A stretch of 64,000 bases of DNA. Origin: Lysinibacillus sphaericus. Lineage in GTDB: Bacteria > Bacillota > Bacilli > Bacillales_A > Planococcaceae. Both the position numbers and the translations under genes were made by a program. The notes under the pieces are model-generated. The model was given only the letters and a program-made list of their open reading frames with translations. It searched no databases and was not told where the DNA came from. Shown here piece by piece: positions 48,786 through 57,554 of the stretch; positions within the stretch are counted from its first letter, which is position 1; every line of letters starts with the position of its first letter. The stretch lies in contig NZ_SADV01000016.1 in assembly GCF_006864135.1 (NCBI RefSeq), positions 30,161-94,160 on the forward strand. Reading direction: 5' to 3'.

Positions 48786-48857
48786 CCGGCACCTCCTCTA
48801 TCTATCTACTATCATACCAATTCAAAAAACATTTTTCCCGAAAAATGTATAAGAAAG

Positions 48858-48889
48858 CAAAAAAACAGCTATACAATTTGTATAGCTGT
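48858..48889 (-). terminator. Terminator between phoH and pgpH
   Basis: Minus-strand stem ACAGCTATACA with TGTATAGCTGT, three-base loop, then TTTTTTTG. It separates phoH from pgpH transcription. Confidence 0.85.
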
Positions 48890-48959
48890 CACAAATTTTT
48901 CCATTTTCCAAGTATTTTCATGCTTGTTAAATTTTATATCAGTCGCTTTCGGTGCAGAC

Positions 48960-48989
48960 TTTAATAGGACCGCTAGCGGTCCTATTAAA
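48960..48989. repeat. Perfect 30-bp palindrome spanning the phoH stop codon
   Basis: TTTAATAGGACCGCT and its exact reverse complement meet at 48974/48975 without a loop. The phoH stop (48985-48987) lies in the right arm. It has no T tract, so it is not a standard terminator. Confidence 0.8.
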
Positions 48990-49941
48990 GTTGCTGTTCT
49001 TCGTAGGCTTTGATGATTTTTGCTACGATTGGGTGGCGTACAACATCGCCTTGTTCTAAAATTTGGAAATGTATGGATTTTACATACTTTAGCGTACGTT
49101 CTGCTACGATTAACCCAGATTCCGTGTTTTTCGGGAGGTCAATTTGTGTTTTGTCGCCGGTAATGACCATTTTTGAACCAAAGCCTAGTCGCGTTAAAAA
49201 CATCTTCATTTGCTGATGTGTCGTATTTTGAGCTTCATCTAAAATAACAAAGGCATCGTCTAAAGTACGGCCGCGCATATACGCTAAAGGTGCAATTTCG
49301 ATTGTACCTCGTTCAATAAGTCTTTGCGTTTGTTCTGTCCCGTAAATATCGTTTAAAGCGTCATAAAGAGGTCGTAAATAAGGATCTACCTTTTCCTTCA
49401 AATCCCCCGGAAGAAAGCCTAGAGACTCTCCTGCTTCTACTGCAGGGCGTGTTAAAATAATACGCTTAACGTGCCCATTTTTTAGCGCCTGCGTTGCCAT
49501 GACTACCGCTAAATACGTTTTCCCAGTACCAGCTGGACCGATACCAAAAACAACGTCTTTATGACGGATTGCTTGTATGTATTCACGTTGACCGATTGTT
49601 TTTGCACGAATAGGCTTTCCTTTCGTCGTGCGTGCAATTTCTTCATCATAAAGTTCTGCAAAATATTCAATCGTTCCTTTTTGTGTCATTTCAATAGCAG
49701 TTGCAACATCACGCTGATCAATATTAATTCCTTTACGAATGACCTTTAGAAGAGCATGTAAAAGGAATGTCGCTTGTTCCTTTGCATCCTCTTCACCAGC
49801 AAGCTGAATTTGTTCACCACGTGTAATAATGTGGACTTGTAGTGCCTCTTCGATTAACTTCATATTTGCATCGGAAATTCCGAGTAGCATAACCGCTTCG
49901 TTTGGATTATCCACTTGTAATACAGTTAAATGTTCTGACAT
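48985..49941 (-). CDS. phoH: PhoH family ATPase
   Basis: P-loop ATPase of the PhoH/YbeZ type, 318 residues, linked to RNA metabolism with YbeY. N-terminal KH-like region, Walker A GPAGTGKTYLA near 137, Walker B FVILDEAQNTT near 232, and MVITGDKTQIDLP near 262. I chose ATG 49941, which AAGGAGAATGATT precedes, over the ATG six bases upstream that overlaps the RBS. The start lies 2 bases after the yqfD stop, so it ends the yqfC-yqfD-phoH run. Confidence 0.95.
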   Translation of the reverse strand: MSEHLTVLQVDNPNEAVMLLGISDANMKLIEEALQVHIITRGEQIQLAGEEDAKEQATFLLHALLKVIRKGINIDQRDVATAIEMTQKGTIEYFAELYDEEIARTTKGKPIRAKTIGQREYIQAIRHKDVVFGIGPAGTGKTYLAVVMATQALKNGHVKRIILTRPAVEAGESLGFLPGDLKEKVDPYLRPLYDALNDIYGTEQTQRLIERGTIEIAPLAYMRGRTLDDAFVILDEAQNTTHQQMKMFLTRLGFGSKMVITGDKTQIDLPKNTESGLIVAERTLKYVKSIHFQILEQGDVVRHPIVAKIIKAYEEQQL

Positions 49942-49943
49942 AA

Positions 49944-51062
49944 TCATTCTCCTTGTGGGCCTTGTATTGGACTGGCAATGTTTTCATTGACTAAAAATAG
50001 AACTTTCCCTTCAACTGTACCATTCCCCCACTTTACCTGTAAAAGGTTTTCTTTTTTGATAACCGTTTTCGCAGGTAATGAACGTATTACCTTTTCATGA
50101 AGTAATGGTAAGAGCAGTGAATCTATTTTGGATTCATCAAGCTCCACTTGCACTTTTTTAGTGTACTGCTCTTCAACAATTGACACATACTGATCGAGCC
50201 AGCTTGGTATATCTTTCTTTTGCACATAGTCAACTTTTTCTTTTTCTTGATGAATGCCTTTCACTAATACACGCCACTGCTTCTGTTGTAGCGTTTCCAT
50301 CGTTAGCTTTGTCGGAATTTTAAAAGAACATTCGAGCCAATAATCAGCGTAGACCTCTCCCTTTGCCCCAACAAAAACTTGATCTTCGCCACTTTCAATT
50401 ACGCCACTTACAAGAACATCACCTTCGTAAGCAGTATCGTTAACTGCAATTTTCCGTTCACCATTTTGAATATTAAAATTAGTAATAACACCACTTTTTG
50501 TTGCCACTAAATGCGTCGCTAGTTTCTCATTCGTTTGTTTAGTTTGCTTCGGGGATTCCTGAGGCCGTAAAGTTACACGTCCACCATGCTTTTCAATATG
50601 CACCCACGAAAGATCTCGATGCCCTTCTAATAGCTTCTGACGAATGACAGCATCTGAGGGTAAGTCTTTTTTAGAAATGGGTGTTTCTAGCTGAAATGTA
50701 TCTTGAAAAGTCTTTCCTAGACGTTCCTCTAACTCAGGCGTTGCCGCTTTAATATCAATACGCCAAATAACCTGTGCACATAGCAATGGTATTAACATCA
50801 TCAACGTTAGACCAAGTAAAGTCCAAAGCTGCGCTCGAAAAACTTGAAGCTCATCTGCATAATAAATAGCCACTTTAAGTCGGTATCGACTACGTACACG
50901 GCGTATCTTTGGTAGATAATGCATCGTTGTTTCAAAAGTAACCTCTTGCTCACGAAAGACAATCCGCTTTAATGGCACATGTTGCGCATGCAATGCTTGA
51001 ATAAAAGGATGAACATTTTCATGGCGCTTTATACGTATGATAATTGGCCGATTATTCCACAT
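49944..51062 (-). CDS. yqfD: Sporulation protein YqfD
   Basis: Membrane protein of 372 residues needed for sporulation in Bacillus (sigma-E regulon). A cytoplasmic N-terminus (about 1-88), one membrane helix near 89-110 (WTLLGLTLMMLIPLLCAQVI), then an extracytoplasmic beta-rich part with HVATK-type GVITNFNIQNGE near 190. It overlaps yqfC by 11 bases. Molecular role unknown. Confidence 0.92.
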   Translation of the reverse strand: MWNNRPIIIRIKRHENVHPFIQALHAQHVPLKRIVFREQEVTFETTMHYLPKIRRVRSRYRLKVAIYYADELQVFRAQLWTLLGLTLMMLIPLLCAQVIWRIDIKAATPELEERLGKTFQDTFQLETPISKKDLPSDAVIRQKLLEGHRDLSWVHIEKHGGRVTLRPQESPKQTKQTNEKLATHLVATKSGVITNFNIQNGERKIAVNDTAYEGDVLVSGVIESGEDQVFVGAKGEVYADYWLECSFKIPTKLTMETLQQKQWRVLVKGIHQEKEKVDYVQKKDIPSWLDQYVSIVEEQYTKKVQVELDESKIDSLLLPLLHEKVIRSLPAKTVIKKENLLQVKWGNGTVEGKVLFLVNENIASPIQGPQGE

Positions 51063-51312
51063 TATCGCTCACACCCATATCCTTTGTCATTTTCAGATGA
51101 AGCTCCTGCAAATCCTCTACAGAAAGATGAAGCATTTCTTCTTTAAGAGCATTAATTTCCACTGATTTCCCACGCACAGTAATATGATAGTCTGCATAAA
51201 TAAAAGAGCATGATGAAGCATCAGCATGTAGAAAACGATATGGGCCAATGATTTTTAATGTATCATATTGTAATAATTCAAGTAGTGGCGTTAATTGAAA
51301 TAGTTTTCTCAT
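51052..51312 (-). CDS. yqfC: Sporulation protein YqfC
   Basis: An 86-residue YabP/YqfC-family protein. Short beta-rich chain with the family pattern GPYRFLHAD, ITVRGKSVEINALKEEMLHLS. Start ATG 51312 follows AAGGAGGCATTTTTT; an upstream ATG at 51345 includes the RBS in the reading frame. CATATATT at about 51324-51331 on the minus strand resembles a sigma-E -10 but its -35 is poor. Pairs with yqfD. Confidence 0.9.
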   Translation of the reverse strand: MRKLFQLTPLLELLQYDTLKIIGPYRFLHADASSCSFIYADYHITVRGKSVEINALKEEMLHLSVEDLQELHLKMTKDMGVSDNVE

Positions 51313-51366
51313 AAAAAATGCCTCCTTCTTCGGCAATATATGCATCGAAAAAGGAGGACATGCTAG

Positions 51367-51849
51367 TTATTTTCTTTTTGCTTTTGGAGGACCTAAAACT
51401 TCTGCCATTACAACAGCCTGCATTAATGATTTTTTTGATTTTGGTAACGGAAAAGCAGATTGCGATTCAGCTACTCCCACTGCTTTTTTCCCAGCTGCTA
51501 AACGACCGATACTTTCTCGCTTCGAAGTACGACTCACTTTGTCAGTCGGGATTAACGGTGGAGCCGCATAGCTTGGAACGTCCTTATTCACTGTTTCTTC
51601 GACAATTTTTTTCGGCTCTTCCACTTTAGGCTGTTCACTTTTCCATTCACCTAAAAATTCACGTGCAAAATCCTCAAAGCTCTGGGATTTAGAAGCAGGT
51701 CGTTGCTCTGGTGTCATCTCTGCTTTAACAGGTGGATCAACATGTGAATCCTTATTAAAAGGAGGCATTGGTGTTTGTTCTTTCTTTTTTGCTTTACCGA
51801 AAATAGAGCTGACTATGGCAATGATCACAAATATAATTAATTGTTCCAC
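51367..51849 (-). CDS. Membrane-anchored protein of unknown function next to floA
   Basis: A 160-residue protein with one N-terminal membrane helix (about 3-17), a Lys-rich stretch, a disordered Pro/Glu-rich middle, and a conserved-looking end (SLMQAVVMAEVLGPPKAKRK). Start GTG 51849 with AAAGGAG 12 bases ahead. It sits where Bacillus subtilis has yqfB, between yqfC and floA, but is not clearly homologous. Possibly linked to the membrane microdomain made by FloA; that is inference. Confidence 0.75.
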   Translation of the reverse strand: MEQLIIFVIIAIVSSIFGKAKKKEQTPMPPFNKDSHVDPPVKAEMTPEQRPASKSQSFEDFAREFLGEWKSEQPKVEEPKKIVEETVNKDVPSYAAPPLIPTDKVSRTSKRESIGRLAAGKKAVGVAESQSAFPLPKSKKSLMQAVVMAEVLGPPKAKRK

Positions 51850-51875
51850 TTATTAGTACTGCTCCTTTCCGTTTT

Positions 51876-52880
51876 TTATTCGTTAGGTTCATTTTTTTCT
51901 GATTTATCTGAGCTTACTTTAGAGATGGAGTCTCTCATAGCTGTATCTGCTTGAATGTTGCGGTAGTTCATATAATCCATAATACCAAGATTACCCGAAC
52001 GTAAAGCTTCGGCCATTGCCTGCGGTACTTCAGCTTCTGCTTCTACAACTTTTGCCTTCATCTCTTGTACGCGTGCAATCATTTCTTGCTCGTTCGCTAC
52101 AGCCATTGCACGACGTTCTTCAGCTTTCGCTTGGGCGATGTTTTTATCAGCCTGAGCTTGTTCAATTTGTAATTCAGCACCAATATTTTTGCCGATATCA
52201 ACGTCTGCAATATCGATCGATAAGATTTCAAATGCTGTTCCAGAATCTAAGCCTTTTGCTAATACAGTTTGAGAAATCATATCAGGATTTTCAAGAACTG
52301 TCGTATGACTAGAGGCGCTACCAATTGTAGAAACAATCCCCTCACCTACACGGGCAATAACCGTTTCTTCACCAGCACCACCGACTAAACGTTCAATGTT
52401 TGCGCGCACTGTAATACGTGCCTTCGCTTTTACTTCGATCCCGTTCATCGCAACACCCGCAATAAATGGTGTTTCAATGACTTTCGGGTTAACAGACATT
52501 TGTACAGCTTCTAATACATCACGCCCCGCTAAATCAATTGCCGCACAACGTTCAAATGTTAACTCGATATTTGCACGATGGGCTGCGATTAACGCATTTA
52601 CTACACGGTCAACATTACCACCTGCTAAATAGTGACTTTCTAATTGATTAATCGTCACAGGTAAACCTGCTTTATGTGCTTTAATTAATGGGTTTACAAT
52701 TCGTGATGGAATTACACGACGTAATCGCATACCGATTAATGTGAAAATACTAACGCGGACACCTGCAGCAAGTGCGGAAATCCACAGCGCCACTGGTACA
52801 AAGGTAAAGAATACCGCGAGAACAATGAATAATAAGACTAGCCCCGCAATTGGACCTATTAAAGCAAAATCAATACCCAT
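51876..52880 (-). CDS. floA: Flotillin-like protein FloA
   Basis: Membrane microdomain scaffold of 334 residues. One or two N-terminal hydrophobic segments (about 8-48), then the SPFH domain and an Ala/Glu/Gln-rich coiled coil (about 220-290, [20 protein letters not shown] in part). The [17 protein letters not shown] segment is typical of FloA (YqfA). It follows nfeD by 3 bases, the conserved nfeD-floA pair. RBS AGGAGGAATAACAA lies at the nfeD end. Confidence 0.96.
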   Translation of the reverse strand: MGIDFALIGPIAGLVLLFIVLAVFFTFVPVALWISALAAGVRVSIFTLIGMRLRRVIPSRIVNPLIKAHKAGLPVTINQLESHYLAGGNVDRVVNALIAAHRANIELTFERCAAIDLAGRDVLEAVQMSVNPKVIETPFIAGVAMNGIEVKAKARITVRANIERLVGGAGEETVIARVGEGIVSTIGSASSHTTVLENPDMISQTVLAKGLDSGTAFEILSIDIADVDIGKNIGAELQIEQAQADKNIAQAKAEERRAMAVANEQEMIARVQEMKAKVVEAEAEVPQAMAEALRSGNLGIMDYMNYRNIQADTAMRDSISKVSSDKSEKNEPNE

Positions 52881-52883
52881 TTG

Positions 52884-54212
52884 TTATTCCTCCATCTCTT
52901 TTTCTGTTTGTCTCACAACAATACGTGAGCCCTCTACTTTAATAACTTCTACATGTTTCTCAACATCAACATAGCCACCTTCCGATACTACGTCAATGCG
53001 TTCACTTCCAAATAACATTGTACCCGCCGGACGAAGTGGTGTAATCACTTTACCCACTTTTCCAAGCAGCTCTGTGCGATTCACGTTAGAGACATAGCCC
53101 TCTTCCGTTGTTGTCGCATCCATCAAGACTAGCTTGTTTAAAACATGCAATTTTTTACCAAAAAATTTCATCAGGATCACCATTCCTATTATCGCTACAA
53201 CAAGCGCAATGAAAATCGCTATAATCATTTGCATCATGTTTGCACCTGCCAGTATTAGACTTAGTAATATTAGCGCACCACCTAAAATACCAACAATACC
53301 TCCGGGGACAAAAAACTCGGCTATAATAAGCGCTAAGCCTACAATAAACAAAAGCAATGTCTCATAACCTGCCAAACCCGCCACCATATGACCGAAGAAA
53401 AATAATCCAAGTGCTGACAATCCCATTATACCTGGAACACCAAAACCTGGCGAATAAAGCTCAACTACAAGTCCCAAGCTTGCAATCGACAATAAAATCG
53501 GAACTATAATCGGATTCGTAATAAAACGAGCAAGTTTTTCAGCAAACGTAGGTTCAACTGGAACGATATCACTCCCATTTAATTGCGCTTCTTTTAAAAG
53601 TTCCTGGAAATTCGAAACAGTTCCATTTGAATATCCAACTTCTTTTGCCTCCGAAGCCGATAAAGTTAATAAATTCCCTTCTCCCGCTCGAAATTTTGGT
53701 AAATCAACAGATACATCAGCCATTGCTCGTGCATATTTTGGTTCGCGACCTTTCGATTCTGCAGCTGCCTCCATTTGAGCAACCCATGCACTATGAGCTT
53801 TTAAGTCTGCTGCATTTCCTGCTGAATCAATTACTGCAGCCGCCCCGATCGTTCCATTTGGTACCATATAGATTTCATCCGCATGTAAGGCTAAAAAAGC
53901 ACCTGCAGAATGCGCGTCTTTGTTAATATACGCAATCGTACGTATATCCGTTGCATCCATTAGCATAGCAATATCACCTGCTGCATTCACGAAACCGCCA
54001 GGCGTATGAATATCTAAAATAATCGCCTCTGCATAGTTTTCTTCCGCCTCTTTAAAAGCTCGTTCTAAAAATGCGTGAAGTCCTCGTTCTACTTCATTAT
54101 GAATAGGTATGTGGTAGACCTTACTACTTGCAAAAGCCGACGTTAATGGAAACGCTAACAAAAATGTCATCCAAATAACTATTAAATAACTAAGGATTCT
54201 TCGTCTCCGCAT
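52884..54212 (-). CDS. nfeD: NfeD family membrane-bound ClpP-class serine protease
   Basis: Long-form NfeD, 442 residues. A signal or anchor helix (about 9-28), a ClpP-like protease domain with the catalytic Ser in DAHSAGAFLALHAD near 101 and Lys in ESKGREPKYARAM near 153, a membrane block of about four or five helices (225-365), and a C-terminal OB-fold (GKVGKVITPLRPAGTM). Acts with FloA in membrane quality control. B. subtilis equivalent is yqeZ. RBS AAGGGAGGGAAAAAG precedes ATG 54212. Confidence 0.94.
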   Translation of the reverse strand: MRRRRILSYLIVIWMTFLLAFPLTSAFASSKVYHIPIHNEVERGLHAFLERAFKEAEENYAEAIILDIHTPGGFVNAAGDIAMLMDATDIRTIAYINKDAHSAGAFLALHADEIYMVPNGTIGAAAVIDSAGNAADLKAHSAWVAQMEAAAESKGREPKYARAMADVSVDLPKFRAGEGNLLTLSASEAKEVGYSNGTVSNFQELLKEAQLNGSDIVPVEPTFAEKLARFITNPIIVPILLSIASLGLVVELYSPGFGVPGIMGLSALGLFFFGHMVAGLAGYETLLLFIVGLALIIAEFFVPGGIVGILGGALILLSLILAGANMMQMIIAIFIALVVAIIGMVILMKFFGKKLHVLNKLVLMDATTTEEGYVSNVNRTELLGKVGKVITPLRPAGTMLFGSERIDVVSEGGYVDVEKHVEVIKVEGSRIVVRQTEKEMEE

Positions 54213-54343
54213 CTTTTTCCCTCCCTTCTAACATGCTTCTCTCCTGTATATACGACTGACTAACCGAAAAGTTTCAAAAATCCTAATAATTTTATTATAC
54301 CGTGAATTATTAATTTACGTTTATACAATCAGAATATAACATA

Positions 54344-54383
54344 AAAGCCGAATGAATCTCAGGGATCACATTCGGCTTCTTCA
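54344..54383. terminator. Hairpin in the rpsU-nfeD gap
   Basis: AAGCCGAATG pairs with CATTCGGCTT; the T-rich tail is on the plus side (CTTCTT) and A-rich AAAA on the other, so it may act on the minus strand as a second terminator for rpsU. Confidence 0.55.
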
Positions 54384-54412
54384 ATATGTACGTAAATTTG
54401 AGTGCTTAAAGT

Positions 54413-54463
54413 AAAATACCTGAAATTAACCGACATGCGATTAATTTCAGGTATATCTTTTTC
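54413..54463 (-). terminator. Terminator of rpsU
   Basis: Minus-strand stem ACCTGAAATTAA with TTAATTTCAGGT, 10-base loop, followed by ATTTTAC. It lies about 70 bases after the rpsU stop. Confidence 0.7.
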
Positions 54464-54523
54464 TGCTCAGTGAATCATACAATTGCGTGTTATGAACGTA
54501 GGGATTTTTAATGGGAAATTAAA

Positions 54524-54697
54524 TTACCACTTACGTTTACGTGCAGCTTCTGATTTCTTTTTACGTTTTACGCTAGGTTTTTCGTAGAACTCGCGCTTTC
54601 TAACTTCTTGAATTGTACCACTTTTTGATACAGTACGTTTGAAGCGGCGAAGAGCATCTTCAAGCGATTCGTTTTTGCGAACGACAGTTTTTGACAT
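54524..54697 (-). CDS. rpsU: 30S ribosomal protein S21
   Basis: A 57-residue basic ribosomal protein, start [20 protein letters not shown], Lys/Arg-rich end [14 protein letters not shown]. Start ATG 54697 follows GGAGGGAGGGAAAGAG; the frame upstream to 54721 includes the RBS. As in Bacillus it precedes the nfeD-floA cluster, though here with its own terminator. Confidence 0.97.
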   Translation of the reverse strand: MSKTVVRKNESLEDALRRFKRTVSKSGTIQEVRKREFYEKPSVKRKKKSEAARKRKW

Positions 54698-54892
54698 CTC
54701 TCTTTCCCTCCCTCCGAACACACGTCAATACACAAATAGGCAAATAACCATTTGCTGTGTACTAAAGAATTATAACGTATTGTCTAAAAATGGTCAATAG
54801 AAAGTGTACGAATTAATCCGATGAATTTTTGGTTTTATTACCTTAAGAATTTTCAGCTTGCTTTTGGACACCATAAACATACAAAGTGATCA

Positions 54893-55156
54893 ATTATATC
54901 TCGTCATAATTGCGTCCGGAATTAGCTTTGAGCTTAGACCTGCAGATGTGCGCGAAAGCGTAACGGCAAATGTTTGTGTAGCGAAAGCAAAGCGACAGCT
55001 ACAGATGTTTTTGTAGCGAAAGCAAAGCGACAGCTACAGATGTTTTTGCGTGAAAGCAATGTGCTAACCCAGCGGTAGCAACTTGTAGATAAATTGCCAC
55101 AGGGCGTGGCGTTCTATTTCAGCGGGTGTTTGGACGCCTGCTGAAAGAAGTTAAAT
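54893..55156. repeat. Structured repeat upstream of ktrB
   Basis: Left part TCAATTATATCTCGTCATAA and TTGCGTCCGG, an inner tandem array of the inverted core, GATAAATTGCCACAGGGCG, and the right arms TTTCAGCGGGTG / CGCCTGCTGAAAGAAGTTAAA. The right hairpin ends just before the ktrB RBS. Confidence 0.8.
54978..55047. repeat. 35-bp tandem repeat, two identical copies
   Basis: Units 54978-55012 and 55013-55047 are identical and begin GTAGCGAAAGCAAAGCGACA. A further degenerate piece follows (GCGTGAAAGCAATG). Confidence 0.9.
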
Positions 55157-55180
55157 GAAAGGTTTAATGAGGAGATAAAC

Positions 55181-56518
55181 ATGAAAACATTTAAAAATAA
55201 ATTAAATCCTCCAAAAATACTTGTGCTAGGCTTCGCCGTCATCATTTCAATCGGAACATTTTTGTTAATGCTCCCCGTTGCAACGGTCGATGGTAAAGGT
55301 CTTTCATTTTTAGATGCTTTATTTACTGCGACCTCTGCTACCTGTGTAACAGGACTCGTTGTTGTAGATACCGGTGATACATTTTCGATATTTGGGGAAT
55401 TAGTTATTCTGTTTCTTATCCAAATTGGCGGATTGGGCTTTATGACGTTCGCGACGTTATTATTTTTGCTATTGGGGAAAAAAATTTCTTTAAAAGAAAG
55501 GCTTTTGTTAAAGGAAGCATTTAATAATATTTCAATTGCTGGTCTAGTTAAATTAGTTAAAAGGATACTGTTATTTACCGCACTGATTGAATTTATAGGT
55601 GGTATCATTTTATCTATTCGTTTTTCGTTCGATATGCCAGTAGGTAAGGCCATTTATTTCGGATTTTTCCATGCCATATCGAATTTTAATAATGCAGGAT
55701 TTGATTTAATGGGTGGGTTTAAGAGCTTAACAGAGTACGTAGACGATCCATTCGTAGTAATAACTATTTGTGCACTTATTACGATTGGAGGCTTAGGGTT
55801 TATTGTTATAAATGAACTATATGAATACCGTGAAACGAAACGACTTTCAGTGCACACAAAAATTGTATTAACGACAACGCTTATTTTAACAGTCGGCTCG
55901 ACACTTTTAATTTTCTTATTTGAATACGGAAATAGTAAAACCCTTGGGCAACTATCTGGATGGGGCAAAATTCTTGGTTCATTATACCAAGCGGTTACAC
56001 CAAGAACAGCTGGCTCTAATACCCTTCCTATTAGTGATTTAACACATTCAACATTATTTTTAATCATTTGGCTAATGTTCATCGGAGGCGGTTCTGGATC
56101 AACGGCTGGTGGTATTAAAATAACGACTTTTGCTGTTTTAGTTGCTACGATGTGGTCTCAATTAAAAGGGCAAGAAGATGTTGTGCTTTTTAGACGTAGG
56201 ATCGTTCATGAAACAATTTTAAAAGCTTTAACAGTCACAATGTGTGGGATGATGATTGTCGTACTTGTTACCATAGTCTTAAGTATCATTGAACAACGTC
56301 ATAGTTTTATGATGTATTTATTTGAGGCTACTTCTGCATTTGGAACAGCTGGACTTTCAATGGGGCTAACGCCCGAGCTATCAATTGGTGGCCGTCTTCT
56401 TATCATATTAACGATGTTTATCGGAAGATTAGGCCCTTTAACAATTGCTTTTGCCATTACAAATCGACGGAAAAAAGAGGCTTTCCATCATCCAAAAGGA
56501 AATATTATGATTGGATAA
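55181..56518 (+). CDS. ktrB: Ktr-type potassium transporter membrane subunit
   Basis: K+ (Na+-coupled) transporter of the TrkH/KtrB family, 445 residues, four M-P-M repeats. Each selectivity-filter Gly is seen: ATCVTGLVVVDTG near 64, ISNFNNAGFDLMG near 170, VTPRTAGSNTLP near 277, and TSAFGTAGLSMG near 387. Its partner RCK protein overlaps by context at 56544. Order (membrane subunit first) differs from B. subtilis ktrAB, and KtrD is the alternative name. RBS GAGGAGATAAAC precedes ATG 55181. Confidence 0.92.
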   Translation: MKTFKNKLNPPKILVLGFAVIISIGTFLLMLPVATVDGKGLSFLDALFTATSATCVTGLVVVDTGDTFSIFGELVILFLIQIGGLGFMTFATLLFLLLGKKISLKERLLLKEAFNNISIAGLVKLVKRILLFTALIEFIGGIILSIRFSFDMPVGKAIYFGFFHAISNFNNAGFDLMGGFKSLTEYVDDPFVVITICALITIGGLGFIVINELYEYRETKRLSVHTKIVLTTTLILTVGSTLLIFLFEYGNSKTLGQLSGWGKILGSLYQAVTPRTAGSNTLPISDLTHSTLFLIIWLMFIGGGSGSTAGGIKITTFAVLVATMWSQLKGQEDVVLFRRRIVHETILKALTVTMCGMMIVVLVTIVLSIIEQRHSFMMYLFEATSAFGTAGLSMGLTPELSIGGRLLIILTMFIGRLGPLTIAFAITNRRKKEAFHHPKGNIMIG

Positions 56519-56543
56519 CGATGATAAAGGAGCGATGTGTACA

Positions 56544-57200
56544 ATGTCTATCAAACAATATGCTGTAATAGGTCTTGGTAGGTTTGGAGTTAGCGTAGCA
56601 CGCAAGTTGTATGAAGCTGGGCACGAAGTTTTAGGAATCGATATTAACGAGGAAAGAGTTGAAGATGCCGAACAATATGTTACACATGCAGTAGTTGCCG
56701 ATACGACAGAAGAAAAAGCTCTTAACTCCATTGGGATAAGAAATTTCGATTGTGTCATTGTTGCTATAGGTATTGATATGCAATCAAGTATTTTAACTGT
56801 TTCCTTATTAAAAGAGCTAGGTATCAAAAAAATAATTGCAAAGGCTCTTGGAAAAAGACATGGACAAGTTTTAGATAAGGTAGGTGCTGAATGGGTTATT
56901 TACCCTGAGAGAGATATGGGGGAACGTGTAGCCAATCAGCTACTTTCACCGAATATGCTAAATTACATTGAATTGTCAAAAGAATACAGTATAGAGGAAA
57001 TTATGATTCCTTCTAAAATGGCTGGCCATAATTTACGGGATTTAGACATTCGAGCTAAATATAATGTCAGTGTTATCGCCATAGTTCGAGACGGTAATAT
57101 TACCATTTCACCCTCTCCAGATGAAATTATTAAGGAAAAAGATATATTAGTTATGATTGGGCATAGAAAGGATCTCACTATATTTTCAAATATTGAATAG
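56544..57200 (+). CDS. ktrA: Ktr potassium uptake regulatory subunit (RCK protein)
   Basis: Cytoplasmic gating ring subunit, 218 residues. RCK_N with the nucleotide loop VIGLGRFGVSVARKL near 8-22 and acidic IDINEERVED near 36; RCK_C from about 135 (SIEEIMIPSKMAGHNLRDL) binds c-di-AMP in this family. I chose ATG 56544 for the conserved MSIKQYAVIGLG start, with AAAGGAG 11 bases upstream; the frame is open from 56511. It starts 25 bases after ktrB. KtrC is the alternative name. Confidence 0.92.
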   Translation: MSIKQYAVIGLGRFGVSVARKLYEAGHEVLGIDINEERVEDAEQYVTHAVVADTTEEKALNSIGIRNFDCVIVAIGIDMQSSILTVSLLKELGIKKIIAKALGKRHGQVLDKVGAEWVIYPERDMGERVANQLLSPNMLNYIELSKEYSIEEIMIPSKMAGHNLRDLDIRAKYNVSVIAIVRDGNITISPSPDEIIKEKDILVMIGHRKDLTIFSNIE

Positions 57201-57267
57201 AAAAAAGCATAAATTAAAAGAGGCTGCGTCAAAAGGTGATTTCCCCCTGAAACAGCCTGCTATTTTA

Positions 57268-57500
57268 TCAATTATGCTTCGGCATAATTGCCGCTGTCGC
57301 CTTGCTTTCGCGCAGTAAACATTTGCCGCTGTCGCCTTGCTTTCGCGCAGTAAACATTTGCCGCTGTCACCTTGATAAACAATGCGTCTACAGTGGACAT
57401 TGTGCTTAGCCCTGCACGATTTTTTTCCACAGGACGTGGCATTCTTAGACTGAGTTCTCCTATGTCAGCAGCGGTTTGAACTTCCACTGAAAAGAAACTA
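57268..57500. repeat. Structured repeat downstream of ktrA
   Basis: Left palindrome TCAATTATGC/GCATAATTG, tandem forward cores, GATAAACAATGCGTCTAC, CCACAGGACGTGGCATTCTT, and CTATGTCAGCAGCGG before CCACTGAAAAGAAACTAA. Non-coding; the open frame on the minus strand (about 57272-57487) is repeat DNA. Confidence 0.85.
57288..57357. repeat. 35-bp tandem repeat, two identical copies plus a partial
   Basis: Units 57288-57322 and 57323-57357 begin TTGCCGCTGTCGCCTTGCTT and end AGTAAACAT; a third copy starts at 57358 and decays after 17 bases. Same period as the array at 54978 but opposite core orientation. Confidence 0.9.
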
Positions 57501-57554
57501 ACACTTGTACCTATCGATTTGCTGTCGTTTACAGAAAATAATGGATCAAGGCAA

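Larger units (their letters stand above)
54213..54523. other. Intergenic region between rpsU and nfeD
   Basis: 311 bases with two hairpins and no ORF. The expected yqeY gene, present between rpsU and yqeZ in B. subtilis, is missing here. Confidence 0.6.
54698..55180. other. Divergent intergenic region rich in repeats
   Basis: Holds the rpsU promoter side (54700-54880, no clear boxes) and a full structured repeat (54893-55156) ending 24 bases before the ktrB start. No c-di-AMP riboswitch could be recognised before ktrB. Confidence 0.5.

Noticed and set aside
54978..55047. Possible CRISPR array
   Set aside because: The 35-bp units are directly adjacent without spacers, as are the units at 57288 and 28409; no cas genes are present.
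55654..56082. 142-codon minus-strand ORF opposite ktrB
   Set aside because: Antisense shadow of ktrB, no ribosome site.
57272..57487. 71-codon minus-strand ORF
   Set aside because: Lies entirely within the repeat with the 35-bp tandem units; no ribosome site.
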